DNA of 37,227 nucleotides from Nocardia xishanensis NBRC 101358 (GTDB taxonomy: Bacteria > Actinomycetota > Actinomycetes > Mycobacteriales > Mycobacteriaceae). Below, piece after piece: positions 1-7,643 of the stretch. The stretch's first letter is position 1; each line of letters opens with the position of its first letter. A program made the position numbers and the translations under genes. The notes beneath the pieces are model-generated. The model did not search any database and had not been told where the DNA came from. It saw nothing but the letters and a program-made list of their open reading frames with translations. The stretch covers positions 1 to 37,227 of the forward strand of contig NZ_BDCF01000064.1 of NCBI RefSeq assembly GCF_001613365.1, given 5' to 3'.

Positions 1-635
1 GTCTTCCCGGCCGTTACAACGTCGCCAACGCGCTGCTCGCGGTGGCCGTGTGCGCCGCGGCGGGCGTCGATCCCGCCGTCGCCGCGCCCGCGCTGGCCGT
101 CGTCGACGTGCCGGGCCGCATGCAGCGCGTCGAGCGCGGCCAGGATTTCCTCGCCGTGGTCGACTACGCGCACAAGCCCGCCGCGCTGGAATCGGTGATC
201 GCCACGCTGCGTGTCCACCTGGCCGCCGACAATCCGGTCGCGCCAGGTCGCTTGGCCGTGGTGGTCGGCGCGGGCGGCGACCGCGACGCGGGCAAGCGGC
301 CGCTGATGGGCGAGGTCGCGGCAAGAGGAGCCGACCTGTTGATCATCACCGACGACAACCCGCGCTCCGAGGCGCCTGCCGAGATCAGGGCCGCGATCGC
401 CGCGGGCGCGCTGGCCGTGCCCGCGGGCGAACGCGGCGAGGTCCGCGAGATCGGCGACCGCGCCGCGGCTATCGCCGCCGCGGTGGACTGGGCCAGACCC
501 GGTGACGCGGTGCTGATCGCGGGCAAGGGCCACGAGGCGGGCCAGGAGATCCAAGGTGTGAAACACCCATTCGACGACCGCGATGTCCTCGCGGACGCCT
601 TGTCGCGCAAGGCGGCCGCGGAGGCGCGGGCATGA
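1..635 (+). CDS. murE: MurE, UDP-MurNAc-tripeptide ligase (3' part only)
   Basis: This is the C-terminal 210 codons of UDP-N-acetylmuramoyl-L-alanyl-D-glutamate ligase, open from the left edge in the frame beginning at base 3. The first visible residues, LPGRYNVANALLAV, are the conserved end of the Mur ligase central domain. The C-terminal domain carries VVDYAHKPAALE, the GAGGDRDAGKRP loop and DDNPRSE. The DNPR motif is the known signature for meso-diaminopimelate as the added amino acid, which fits a DAP-type actinobacterial wall. The reaction is ATP-dependent, cytoplasmic, and the third peptide addition to UDP-MurNAc. The stop codon (633-635) lies inside an ATGA that starts a micro-ORF leading to murF. 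The 5' part and its promoter are outside the window. The identification is secure. Confidence 0.96.
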   Translation, partial: LPGRYNVANALLAVAVCAAAGVDPAVAAPALAVVDVPGRMQRVERGQDFLAVVDYAHKPAALESVIATLRVHLAADNPVAPGRLAVVVGAGGDRDAGKRPLMGEVAARGADLLIITDDNPRSEAPAEIRAAIAAGALAVPAGERGEVREIGDRAAAIAAAVDWARPGDAVLIAGKGHEAGQEIQGVKHPFDDRDVLADALSRKAAAEARA

Positions 636-715
636 ACTTTCAGGCGGCACAGCATGTTCAGCGAGCAGAGCGAAGTCCGCACCGGACGGACGCGGAGGAC
701 TTGACGGTTTCATGA
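632..715 (+). CDS. 27-aa micro-ORF bridging murE and murF by double ATGA overlap
   Basis: The ATG at 632 overlaps the murE stop (ATGA 632-635). The frame stays open for 27 codons and its TGA (713-715) overlaps the murF ATG (ATGA 712-715). The start-to-start distance is 80 nt. A GGAGG lies at 694-698, 13 nt before murF. The stretch around 662-675 (cgagcagagcgaag) weakly resembles the GAGCGAGCG block of the repeat found upstream of mraY and at the right end of the window, so this may be a degenerate copy. No known peptide is recognised. The likely role is translational coupling rather than a functional product. The overlaps are seen directly; function is inferred. Confidence 0.35.
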   Translation: MNFQAAQHVQRAERSPHRTDAEDLTVS

Positions 716-2214
716 TCGAGATGACACTGCGGGAGATCGCGGACGTCGTCGGCGGCACGCTGCACGACGTACCCGACCCGGAGGTGCGAGTGACCGGTTC
801 GGTCGAATTCGATTCGCGCCGAATCGGTTCGGGTGATCTGTTCCTCGCCCTGCCGGGCGAGCGGGCCGACGGACACGAGTACGCCGCGGACGCGGTGGCC
901 GCGGGCGCGGTGGCGGTGCTCGCCGCGCGCCCGGTCGGCGTGCCCGCCATCGTGGTCACTCCGAGCCGGGGCCAGCTGCCCGCGACTTCCGTTGCGCTGA
1001 TCCATGATTCGGACGGATCGGGCGCCGCCGTGCTGGCCGCGCTCGCCGCGCTCGCCCGCGCCAGCGTCGAACGGCTCACCGCGGCAGGCGGTCTCACCGT
1101 CGTCGGGGTCACCGGATCCTCCGGCAAGACCTCGACCAAGGATCTGCTCGCCGCGGTGCTCGCGCCGCTCGGCCCGGTCGTCGCGCCCCCCGGTTCGTTC
1201 AACAACGAACTCGGCCATCCATGGACCGCGCTGCGCGCCGACGAGAAGACGCGCTTCCTGGTGCTGGAGCTCTCCGCGCGCGGGCCGGGCCACATCGCAG
1301 CGCTCGCCGCGGTGGCGCCGCCGAGCATCGGCGTCGTGCTCAATGTCGGCACCGCGCATCTCGGCGAGTTCGGCAGCCGCGAGGCCATCGCGCAGACCAA
1401 GGGCGAACTCGTAGAGGCGCTGCCCCCGACCGGTCTCGCCGTGCTCAACGCCGACGACCCTCAGGTGGCCGCGATGGCAGCACGTACCAGCGCCAAGGTG
1501 GTGCGGGTCGGCCAGGCGGGCAATGCCGACATCAGGGCGAGTGACATCCGGCTGGACGCCGAGGCGCGCGCCGGGTTCACGCTGCACACTCCGGCGGGCA
1601 GCACGCCGGTTCAGTTGGCCGTGCACGGCGAGCATCAGGTGGGCAACGCGCTCTCCGCCGCCGCGGTCGCGCTGGCCTGCGGCGCCGATCTGGCCACGAT
1701 CGCGCGGGCGCTCTCCGGCGCCGAGCGGGTGTCGGAGCGCCGGATGGACGTGCGCACCACCGCGGACGGCGTCACCGTCGTCAACGACTCCTACAACGCC
1801 AATCCGGATTCCGTGCGCGCCGCGCTGAAGGCGCTGGTGACGATGTCGCGCGCGGGCGAGACGCCGCGGCGCAGCTGGGCGGTGCTCGGCGAAATGGCCG
1901 AGCTGGGTGAGGAATCCGTGATCGAGCACGACGGCATCGGCAGGCTCGCGGTGCGCCTCGACGTGGACCGCCTCATCGTCGTCGGTACCGGAAGGCCCTC
2001 CCGCGCGATGCACCAGGGAGCGGTGATGGAAGGCTCATGGGGCGAGGAATCGGTCCTCGTGCCCGATATCGGCGCGGCCATCGCGCTGCTCGACGACGAG
2101 GTCGAGGCGGGCGATGTGGTGCTGGTCAAGGCGTCGAAGTCGGTCGGCCTCTGGGCGGTCGCCGAACACTTGACCGGCGCGGGGCGAGGCGGCAACGCGG
2201 AGGCAGGGCAGTGA
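712..2214 (+). CDS. murF: MurF, UDP-MurNAc-tripeptide-D-Ala-D-Ala ligase
   Basis: This 500-aa enzyme makes the UDP-MurNAc-pentapeptide by adding D-Ala-D-Ala to the tripeptide in the cytoplasm, using ATP. The three Mur-ligase domains are visible: an N-terminal nucleotide-binding region with EFDSRRIGSGDLFLALPG, the central ATPase with P-loop GVTGSSGKTSTKDLL near residue 135 followed by SFNNELGHPWT and VLNVGTAHLGEF, and a C-terminal domain with NDSYNANPDSVRAAL. ATG 712 is chosen because it forms an ATGA junction with the preceding micro-ORF and begins just before the conserved MTLREIADVVGG. ATG 721 is an alternative. Upstream in-frame codons belong to the murE overlap and were not used. The length is usual for the family. 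Confidence 0.96.
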   Translation: MIEMTLREIADVVGGTLHDVPDPEVRVTGSVEFDSRRIGSGDLFLALPGERADGHEYAADAVAAGAVAVLAARPVGVPAIVVTPSRGQLPATSVALIHDSDGSGAAVLAALAALARASVERLTAAGGLTVVGVTGSSGKTSTKDLLAAVLAPLGPVVAPPGSFNNELGHPWTALRADEKTRFLVLELSARGPGHIAALAAVAPPSIGVVLNVGTAHLGEFGSREAIAQTKGELVEALPPTGLAVLNADDPQVAAMAARTSAKVVRVGQAGNADIRASDIRLDAEARAGFTLHTPAGSTPVQLAVHGEHQVGNALSAAAVALACGADLATIARALSGAERVSERRMDVRTTADGVTVVNDSYNANPDSVRAALKALVTMSRAGETPRRSWAVLGEMAELGEESVIEHDGIGRLAVRLDVDRLIVVGTGRPSRAMHQGAVMEGSWGEESVLVPDIGAAIALLDDEVEAGDVVLVKASKSVGLWAVAEHLTGAGRGGNAEAGQ

Positions 2215-2361
2215 GCGAGCGAGCCATGGATACAGCGGCCGACGGCCGAACGACTGCGCCGAGCGTCAGCGAGGTGAAGGCGTGAGCGAGCGGAGCCAGC
2301 GAGCCATGGGCACAGCGGCCGTCGGCCGAACGACTGCGCCGAGCATCAGCGAGGTGCAGGC
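2211..2361 (+). repeat. Two tandem copies of a stop/start-coupling interspersed repeat between murF and mraY
   Basis: Copy 1 is 2211-2281 (71 bp) and copy 2 is 2282-2361 (80 bp). Their last 51 bases match at 47 positions, and copy 2 has a 9-nt insertion near its start. Each copy begins with GTGAGCGAGCG and ends with cagcgaggtgMaggc directly before a GTG. The 3' end therefore brings a GAGG Shine-Dalgarno-like motif 7 nt before the next start. Each encodes a micro-ORF: 24 codons (2211-2285) and 27 codons (2282-2365), both beginning MSER and ending in SVSEVKA or SISEVQA. GTGA overlaps join murF, ORF 1, ORF 2 and mraY in one unbroken chain. Related tandem copies occur at 37110-37227 and a related 5' half at 13338. 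The organisation parallels mycobacterial interspersed repetitive units (MIRUs). Confidence 0.85.
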
Positions 2362-3438
2362 GTGAGGCAGATCCTATTCGCGGCGGCGATCGCCCTCGCG
2401 GTGTCGATTCTGTTGACGCCGCTGCTGATCCAGTTCTTCGCCAAGCAGGGCTTCGGCCAGGAGATCCGGGTCGACGGCCCGGCCAGCCACCAGGCCAAGC
2501 GCGGCACGCCGACCATGGGCGGCGTCGCCATCCTGATCGGCATGTGGGCCGGTTACCTCGGCTCCCACCTGATCGGCATCGGCTACGACGCCGAGGGACC
2601 GACCGCCTCGGGCATGCTGGTGCTCGGATTGGCCACCGCGCTTGGCGCGGTCGGCTTCACCGACGACTTCATCAAGCTGCGCAAGCAGCGCAATCTCGGG
2701 CTCACCGCCGCGGGCAAGTACATCGGACAGCTCACGTCGGCGGTGATCTTCGGTATTCTCGCGCTTCAGTTCCGCGGCGAGAACGGCTTGACGCCCGCCA
2801 GCCGTCACCTGTCCTACGTGCGCGACATCAACACGGTGTCGGCCGGTGTGATCATCTTCCTCGCGTTCGTCTGCTTCGTGGTCGTCGCTTGGTCCAACGT
2901 CGTGAACCTCACGGACGGACTGGACGGACTGGCCGCGGGATCGATGAGCCTGGTGCTCGGCGGCTACGTGATCATCACCTTCTGGCAGTACTACCACGCG
3001 TGCGCGACCAAGCCCGAGACCGGTTGCTACAACGTGCGCGACCCGCTGGACCTGGCGCTGGTCTGCGCGGCGGGCGCCGCGGCGTGCATCGGATTCCTCT
3101 GGTGGAACGCCGCGCCCGCCAAGATCTTCATGGGCGACACCGGGTCGCTTGCGCTCGGCGGTCTGCTCGCCGGCATCTCCATCACCACCAGGACCGAGCT
3201 GCTCATGATCGTGATGGGCGCGCTGTTCGTGGCCGAGGGCGTGTCGGTGGTGTTGCAGGTGGCCGTCTTCCGCACCACCCGCAATCGATTGTTCAAGATG
3301 GCGCCGTTCCATCACCATTTCGAGCTCAGCAAATGGGCCGAGACGACTGTGATCATTCGGTTCTGGCTCTTGGCCGCCATGGCCTCGGCAGTCGGCCTCG
3401 GTCTGTTCTACAGCGAATACCTCTCCGCGGTCGGGTGA
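2362..3438 (+). CDS. mraY: MraY, phospho-MurNAc-pentapeptide transferase
   Basis: This integral membrane enzyme of 358 aa transfers phospho-MurNAc-pentapeptide from UDP to undecaprenyl phosphate, forming lipid I on the inner face of the membrane. It has about ten hydrophobic segments. Conserved blocks seen are RVDGPASHQAKRGTPTMGG near the N-terminus, GFTDDFIKL with the paired aspartates, VNLTDGLDGLAAGS, KIFMGDTGSLALGG, and the PFHHHFE histidine motif near the C-terminus. The GTG start at 2362 overlaps the stop of the repeat-encoded micro-ORF (GTGA 2362-2365), and a GAGG supplied by the repeat lies 7 nt upstream. Translation is therefore probably coupled to the relay. murD follows after 7 nt. 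Confidence 0.97.
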   Translation: MRQILFAAAIALAVSILLTPLLIQFFAKQGFGQEIRVDGPASHQAKRGTPTMGGVAILIGMWAGYLGSHLIGIGYDAEGPTASGMLVLGLATALGAVGFTDDFIKLRKQRNLGLTAAGKYIGQLTSAVIFGILALQFRGENGLTPASRHLSYVRDINTVSAGVIIFLAFVCFVVVAWSNVVNLTDGLDGLAAGSMSLVLGGYVIITFWQYYHACATKPETGCYNVRDPLDLALVCAAGAAACIGFLWWNAAPAKIFMGDTGSLALGGLLAGISITTRTELLMIVMGALFVAEGVSVVLQVAVFRTTRNRLFKMAPFHHHFELSKWAETTVIIRFWLLAAMASAVGLGLFYSEYLSAVG

Positions 3439-3445
3439 ACTAGCG

Positions 3446-4930
3446 ATGGTCGAACATTCTCCGCGGGCCCTCCGATCTCCGGGGCCCATGCTCGAATTCC
3501 TGCGTGGCCGTGACGTGCTCGTCGCCGGCTGGGGCGTCTCCGGTCGCTCCCTTGTGGAACCGCTGCGCGATATCGGCGCGCATCCCGTGGTCACCGACGC
3601 GGGCGCCAAGGCGCTCGCCGAGGCCGCCGAACTCGGCCTGGAAGTGGCCACGTGCGTGGATTTGGAAACCGCCGATCTGAGCCGCTTCGCACTGGTCATC
3701 ACCAGCCCTGGCTGGCGGCCGGACTCTCCGGTGCTGGTTTCCGCGGTCACCGAGGGCATCCCGGTATGGGGCGACGTCGAATTCGCCTGGTGGGTCGACC
3801 AGGCCAGGATCTACGGCCCGGTGCGCAAATGGCTGGTGGTGACCGGCACCAACGGCAAGACCACCACCACCCAGATGACCCACTCGATCCTGCGCGCCGC
3901 GGGCATCGCCAGCGTCGCCTGCGGCAATATCGGCACCCCGATCCTGGACGCGCTGCGCCGCAATCCCGGCCCGCAGGTGCTCGCCGTGGAACTGTCCTCG
4001 TTCCAGCTGCATTGGGCGCCCTCGGTCCGGCCGGAGGCGGGCGTGGTGCTGAATGTCGCCGAGGATCACCTGGATTGGCACGGCGGTCTCGACGCCTACG
4101 CGGCCGCCAAGGCGCGGGCGCTGGTCGGCCGGGTCGGCGTGGTCGGTCTGGACGATCCGGTGGCGGCCTCGCTGGCCCGTCGCTCCAAGGCCCGCCGCAC
4201 CGTCGGCTTCCGCATCGGCGTGCCCGCCGACGGTGAGCTCGGCGTGGTGGACGGCAAACTGCTCGACCGCGCGTTCACCAAGGCGGCGATCCTGGCCGAG
4301 GTCGGCGACATCAGCCCGCAGGGGCCGGCCGGTATCGCCGACGCGCTCGCCGCGGCCGCGCTGACCAGGGCCATCGATGTGGCGCCGCAGTTCGTCAAGG
4401 AGGGTCTGCAGGAGCACAAGGTCGGCCCGCACCGGGCGGCCTTCGTGCGCGAGCTGGCAGGCGTCGAATTCGTCGACGACTCCAAGGCCACCAATCCGCA
4501 CGCCGCGCGATCATCGATCCTGGCGCATCCGCAGGTCATCTGGGTCGCGGGCGGCCAGCTCAAGGGCGCGGGCGTGGAGGACCTGATCGAGGAGGTCGCC
4601 GACCGGCTCGTCGCCGCGGTGCTGATCGGGTCCGACGCGCCGGTGATCGCGGCCGCGCTGGCGCGACACGCGCCGGAGGTCCCCGTCGTCGAGGTCCGCG
4701 CGGGGGACGATGCTGTGATGGCTGACGACCCTTCCAGATCCGACAAGGCCGACGCCGTGATGGCGCAGGCCGTGCGCGTCGCCGCCGGATTCGCCCGCTC
4801 GGGAGACACCGTGCTGCTGGCTCCCGCGGCCGCCTCTCTCGACATGTTCACCGACTACACCCACCGCGGACGCAGTTTCGCCACCGCGGTGCACACGCTG
4901 GAAGACGGTGACATCGGGCGGCAGCTATGA
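3446..4930 (+). CDS. murD: MurD, UDP-MurNAc-L-Ala:D-Glu ligase
   Basis: This 494-aa cytoplasmic ligase adds D-glutamate to UDP-MurNAc-L-alanine with ATP. It shows the N-terminal Rossmann-like domain (DVLVAGWGVSGRSL, about residues 23-36), ITSPGWRPDSP, the P-loop VVTGTNGKTTTTQM near residue 131, VAVELSSFQLHW, VLNVAEDHLDWHGG, and a C-terminal domain with FVDDSKATNPHAA and WVAGGQLKGAG. The start is less certain than the identity. ATG 3446 gives a 7-nt gap from mraY, while ATG 3488 would start directly at MLEFLRGRDV and lose 14 variable residues. Neither has a strong ribosome binding site. The stop overlaps the ftsW start as ATGA. Confidence 0.95.
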   Translation: MVEHSPRALRSPGPMLEFLRGRDVLVAGWGVSGRSLVEPLRDIGAHPVVTDAGAKALAEAAELGLEVATCVDLETADLSRFALVITSPGWRPDSPVLVSAVTEGIPVWGDVEFAWWVDQARIYGPVRKWLVVTGTNGKTTTTQMTHSILRAAGIASVACGNIGTPILDALRRNPGPQVLAVELSSFQLHWAPSVRPEAGVVLNVAEDHLDWHGGLDAYAAAKARALVGRVGVVGLDDPVAASLARRSKARRTVGFRIGVPADGELGVVDGKLLDRAFTKAAILAEVGDISPQGPAGIADALAAAALTRAIDVAPQFVKEGLQEHKVGPHRAAFVRELAGVEFVDDSKATNPHAARSSILAHPQVIWVAGGQLKGAGVEDLIEEVADRLVAAVLIGSDAPVIAAALARHAPEVPVVEVRAGDDAVMADDPSRSDKADAVMAQAVRVAAGFARSGDTVLLAPAAASLDMFTDYTHRGRSFATAVHTLEDGDIGRQL

Positions 4931-6435
4931 CGGGGACGACGCGGCGGCTGCGCGGCGCCAAGACCGAGCCGAAGGGTTCGCGGGGCGCGCAGGCGCCCGC
5001 GGCCCGGTTCGTTGCCTGGCTGGCGCGCCCGCTCGCGTCGTTCCATCTGATCGTCACCATCGCCACGCTGCTCACCGTGCTCGGGTTGGTGATGGTCCTC
5101 TCCGCTTCCAGCGTCGAGGCGTACGCCGAGCGCGGTTCGGCCTACTCGTTGTTCGTCCAGCAGGCCATGTTCGCCGCGCTCGGCTGCGTGATGTTCTATC
5201 TCGCGCTGCGCATTCCGATCCGCAAGCTGCGGCAGTGGTCGTTCCCGATGTTCGCGGTGTCGGTGCTCGCGCTGGTGCTGGTGCTCATTCCCGGCATCGG
5301 CAGCGAGGTGCAGGGCTCGCGGCGCTGGTTCGACCTCGGGCCGGTATCCGTGCAGCCCTCCGAGATCGTCAAGGTGACGTTCGTGGTGTGGGGCGCGCAC
5401 CTGCTGGCCTCGCGCCGGTCGGAGAAGGCGACGCTGAAAGACATTCTGGTGCCGCTGGTTCCGGCGGGCATGCTGGTGTGTCTGCTCGTGGTGCTCGAGC
5501 CGAACCTGTCCACCACCATCGCGCTCGGCATCGTGCTGGCGGCGCTGCTGTGGTTCGGCGGACTGCCGGTGCGGCTGTTCGTCACCATCGCGGTGTCCGG
5601 CGTCGTCGCCGCGGGCGTTCTCGCGCTCTCCGCCGGCTACCGCTCGGATCGCATGCGCGCCTTCTTCAATCCAGGCGAGGACCCGCAGGGCATCGGCTAT
5701 CAGGCGCGCCAAGCGCAGTACTCGCTGGCCGACGGCGGCATCTGGGGCCGCGGGCTCGGGCAGAGCCGGGCCAAGTGGAGCTATCTGCCGAACTCGCACA
5801 ACGACTTCATCTTCGCCATCATCGGCGAGGAGCTCGGGTTCCTCGGTTGCGCCTTGGTGCTCGGTCTTTTCGCGCTGTTCGTCTACACCGGCCTGCGCAT
5901 CGCGAGCCGTTCGGTGGACCCGTTCCTGCGGCTGCTGACCGCGACGGCGACCACCTGGATCACCGCGCAGGCGCTGATCAACGTCGGGTACGTGGTCGGT
6001 CTGCTGCCGGTGACCGGTCTGCAGCTGCCGCTGGTCTCGGCGGGCGGTTCCTCGCTGGCCATCACGTTGTTGATGTTCGGCGTCATCGCCAACGCCGCCC
6101 GGCACGAGCCGGAGGCGGTGTCCGCGCTGCAGGCCGGCCAGGACGGGCGGTTCAGCCGCCTGCTGCGACTACCCAAACCAGAGGTCTACTCGCCGGCCAA
6201 GGCGGAGGCCGCGAGGGCGCGCAGCGCCGCCAAGGCCGCGGCGCAGCGGGCACGCACCGAACGATCCAGGCAGTCCGACCGGTCGCGCCAAGCGCAGCCG
6301 CGGCGCGGGCAATCCGGCGCACCGGTTCGGCGCCGCTCGCCGGAGAGCAGGGGCACCAGTTCGCTGCGTGCCACCAGGGCATGGGAGCCTAACTATCCGA
6401 TGCCACATGCTAGAGAACGGGGAAGATCCAGGTGA
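4927..6435 (+). CDS. ftsW: FtsW, septal peptidoglycan glycosyltransferase (SEDS family)
   Basis: This 502-aa SEDS-family membrane protein polymerises lipid II into septal glycan together with a class B penicillin-binding protein. About ten membrane segments lie between residues 38 and 400. Family motifs seen are GSRRWFDLGPVSVQPSEIVK, LEPNLSTT, YQARQAQYSLADGGIWGRGLG, LPNSHNDFIFAIIGEELGF and LPLVSAGGSS. There is a basic cytoplasmic N-terminus and a long, basic, Ala/Arg/Ser-rich C-terminal tail of about 90 residues. Long FtsW tails of this kind are known in mycobacteria to contact FtsZ and PBP3; a similar role here is inferred. The gene overlaps murD and murG by ATGA and GTGA, which suggests tight translational coupling. 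Confidence 0.95.
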   Translation: MTGTTRRLRGAKTEPKGSRGAQAPAARFVAWLARPLASFHLIVTIATLLTVLGLVMVLSASSVEAYAERGSAYSLFVQQAMFAALGCVMFYLALRIPIRKLRQWSFPMFAVSVLALVLVLIPGIGSEVQGSRRWFDLGPVSVQPSEIVKVTFVVWGAHLLASRRSEKATLKDILVPLVPAGMLVCLLVVLEPNLSTTIALGIVLAALLWFGGLPVRLFVTIAVSGVVAAGVLALSAGYRSDRMRAFFNPGEDPQGIGYQARQAQYSLADGGIWGRGLGQSRAKWSYLPNSHNDFIFAIIGEELGFLGCALVLGLFALFVYTGLRIASRSVDPFLRLLTATATTWITAQALINVGYVVGLLPVTGLQLPLVSAGGSSLAITLLMFGVIANAARHEPEAVSALQAGQDGRFSRLLRLPKPEVYSPAKAEAARARSAAKAAAQRARTERSRQSDRSRQAQPRRGQSGAPVRRRSPESRGTSSLRATRAWEPNYPMPHARERGRSR

Positions 6436-7643
6436 ACGCACCGCGGCGCGAGCGACGGGCCCGGAGGAGGCAGCGCAGCGTAACCACGGAGGGACCCGGG
6501 AGTGCCGCAAATTCAACACAGCGGTCCGCGAAGGGAACCGGACTTTCGGTGATCGTCGCGGGCGGTGGCACGGCGGGACATGTCGAACCGGCACTGGCGG
6601 TCGCCGACGCGCTGCGGCGCCTCGACGATTCGATCCGGGTGACGGCGCTCGGCACCGAACGCGGTCTGGAGACCAGGCTGGTGCCGGAGCGTGGTTACCC
6701 CCTCGAGCTGATTCCGCCGGTTCCGTTGCCGCGCAAGCCGACCGCGGACCTGCTGCGGCTGCCCGGCCGGGTGCGCGCCGCGGTGGCAAGGACGCGAGCC
6801 GTCATCGACGCGGTGCAGGCCGACGTGATCATCGGCTTCGGCGGTTATGTCGCGCTGCCCGCCTACTTGGCCGCGGGTCGCGGAGTGCTGCGGCGCAGGC
6901 GCGCGGTGCCGGTAGTGGTACACGAGGCCAACGCCAAGGCGGGTATCGCGAACAAAGTGGGCGCCCGGCGCGCCGCGCGTGTGCTCGCCGCGGTGCCGGA
7001 TTCCGGGCTGCCGCACGCCGAGGTCGTCGGCATTCCGGTGCGTGCCGCGATCACCACGCTGGACCGCGCCGCGTTGCGCTCCGAAGCCCGCGCGCACTTC
7101 GGGCTGCCCGCCGACGGCCCGGTGCTGCTGGTGTTCGGCGGGTCGCAGGGCGCGCGCAGCCTGAACGAGGCGGTGTCGGGCGCAGCGCCGCAGCTGGCGG
7201 CGGCGGGCGTCTCGGTGCTGCACGCGCACGGCCCGAAGAACACCTTGGAGGTCGCCGAGGGCGACGGCGCGGCGCGCTATGTGGCGGTGCCGTATCTGTC
7301 CAGGATGGATCTGGCCTACGCCGCCGCCGACGCGGTGGTGTGCCGGTCGGGCGCGATGACGGTCGCCGAGGTGTCCGCCGTCGGCCTGCCCGCCTTCTAC
7401 GTGCCGCTGCCGCACGGCAACGGCGAACAGGAATTCAACGCCCGCCCCGTGGTCGCGCAGGGCGGTGGCAGAATTGTCCCCGACGCCGAACTGTCCCCGA
7501 AGTACGTGATCGACGAGGTGATACCGCTGCTCATGGACCCCGCACGGCTGACCGAGATGGGCCGCGCCGCCGCAGGCGCAGGCCACCGCGACGCCGCCGA
7601 CGAGGTGGCGCGGATCGTAGTGGAACTGGGGCGCGGCCGATGA
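6432..7643 (+). CDS. murG: MurG, lipid II synthase (GlcNAc transferase)
   Basis: This 403-aa GT-B glycosyltransferase adds GlcNAc from UDP-GlcNAc to lipid I at the inner membrane face, making lipid II for FtsW. The first about 37 residues are a basic, low-complexity extension. The catalytic core then starts with the G-loop VIVAGGGTAGHVEPALAVADAL. Further motifs are IIGFGGYVALPAYLAA, VHEANAKAGIANKVG, VFGGSQGARSLNEAV and the C-terminal nucleotide-binding VVCRSGAMTVAEVSAVGLPAFYVPLPHG, with GEQEFNA after it. The GTG start at 6432 overlaps the ftsW stop, and the stop at 7641-7643 overlaps the murC start. An internal start near the G-loop is possible, but the overlap favours this one. Confidence 0.95.
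   Translation: MNAPRRERRARRRQRSVTTEGPGSAANSTQRSAKGTGLSVIVAGGGTAGHVEPALAVADALRRLDDSIRVTALGTERGLETRLVPERGYPLELIPPVPLPRKPTADLLRLPGRVRAAVARTRAVIDAVQADVIIGFGGYVALPAYLAAGRGVLRRRRAVPVVVHEANAKAGIANKVGARRAARVLAAVPDSGLPHAEVVGIPVRAAITTLDRAALRSEARAHFGLPADGPVLLVFGGSQGARSLNEAVSGAAPQLAAAGVSVLHAHGPKNTLEVAEGDGAARYVAVPYLSRMDLAYAAADAVVCRSGAMTVAEVSAVGLPAFYVPLPHGNGEQEFNARPVVAQGGGRIVPDAELSPKYVIDEVIPLLMDPARLTEMGRAAAGAGHRDAADEVARIVVELGRGR

Noticed and set aside
6368..7639. N-terminal extension of MurC reaching back through murG
   Set aside because: The extra residues are Arg/Gly-rich shadow sequence, and the ATGA overlap at 7640 plus the family N-terminus mark the true start.
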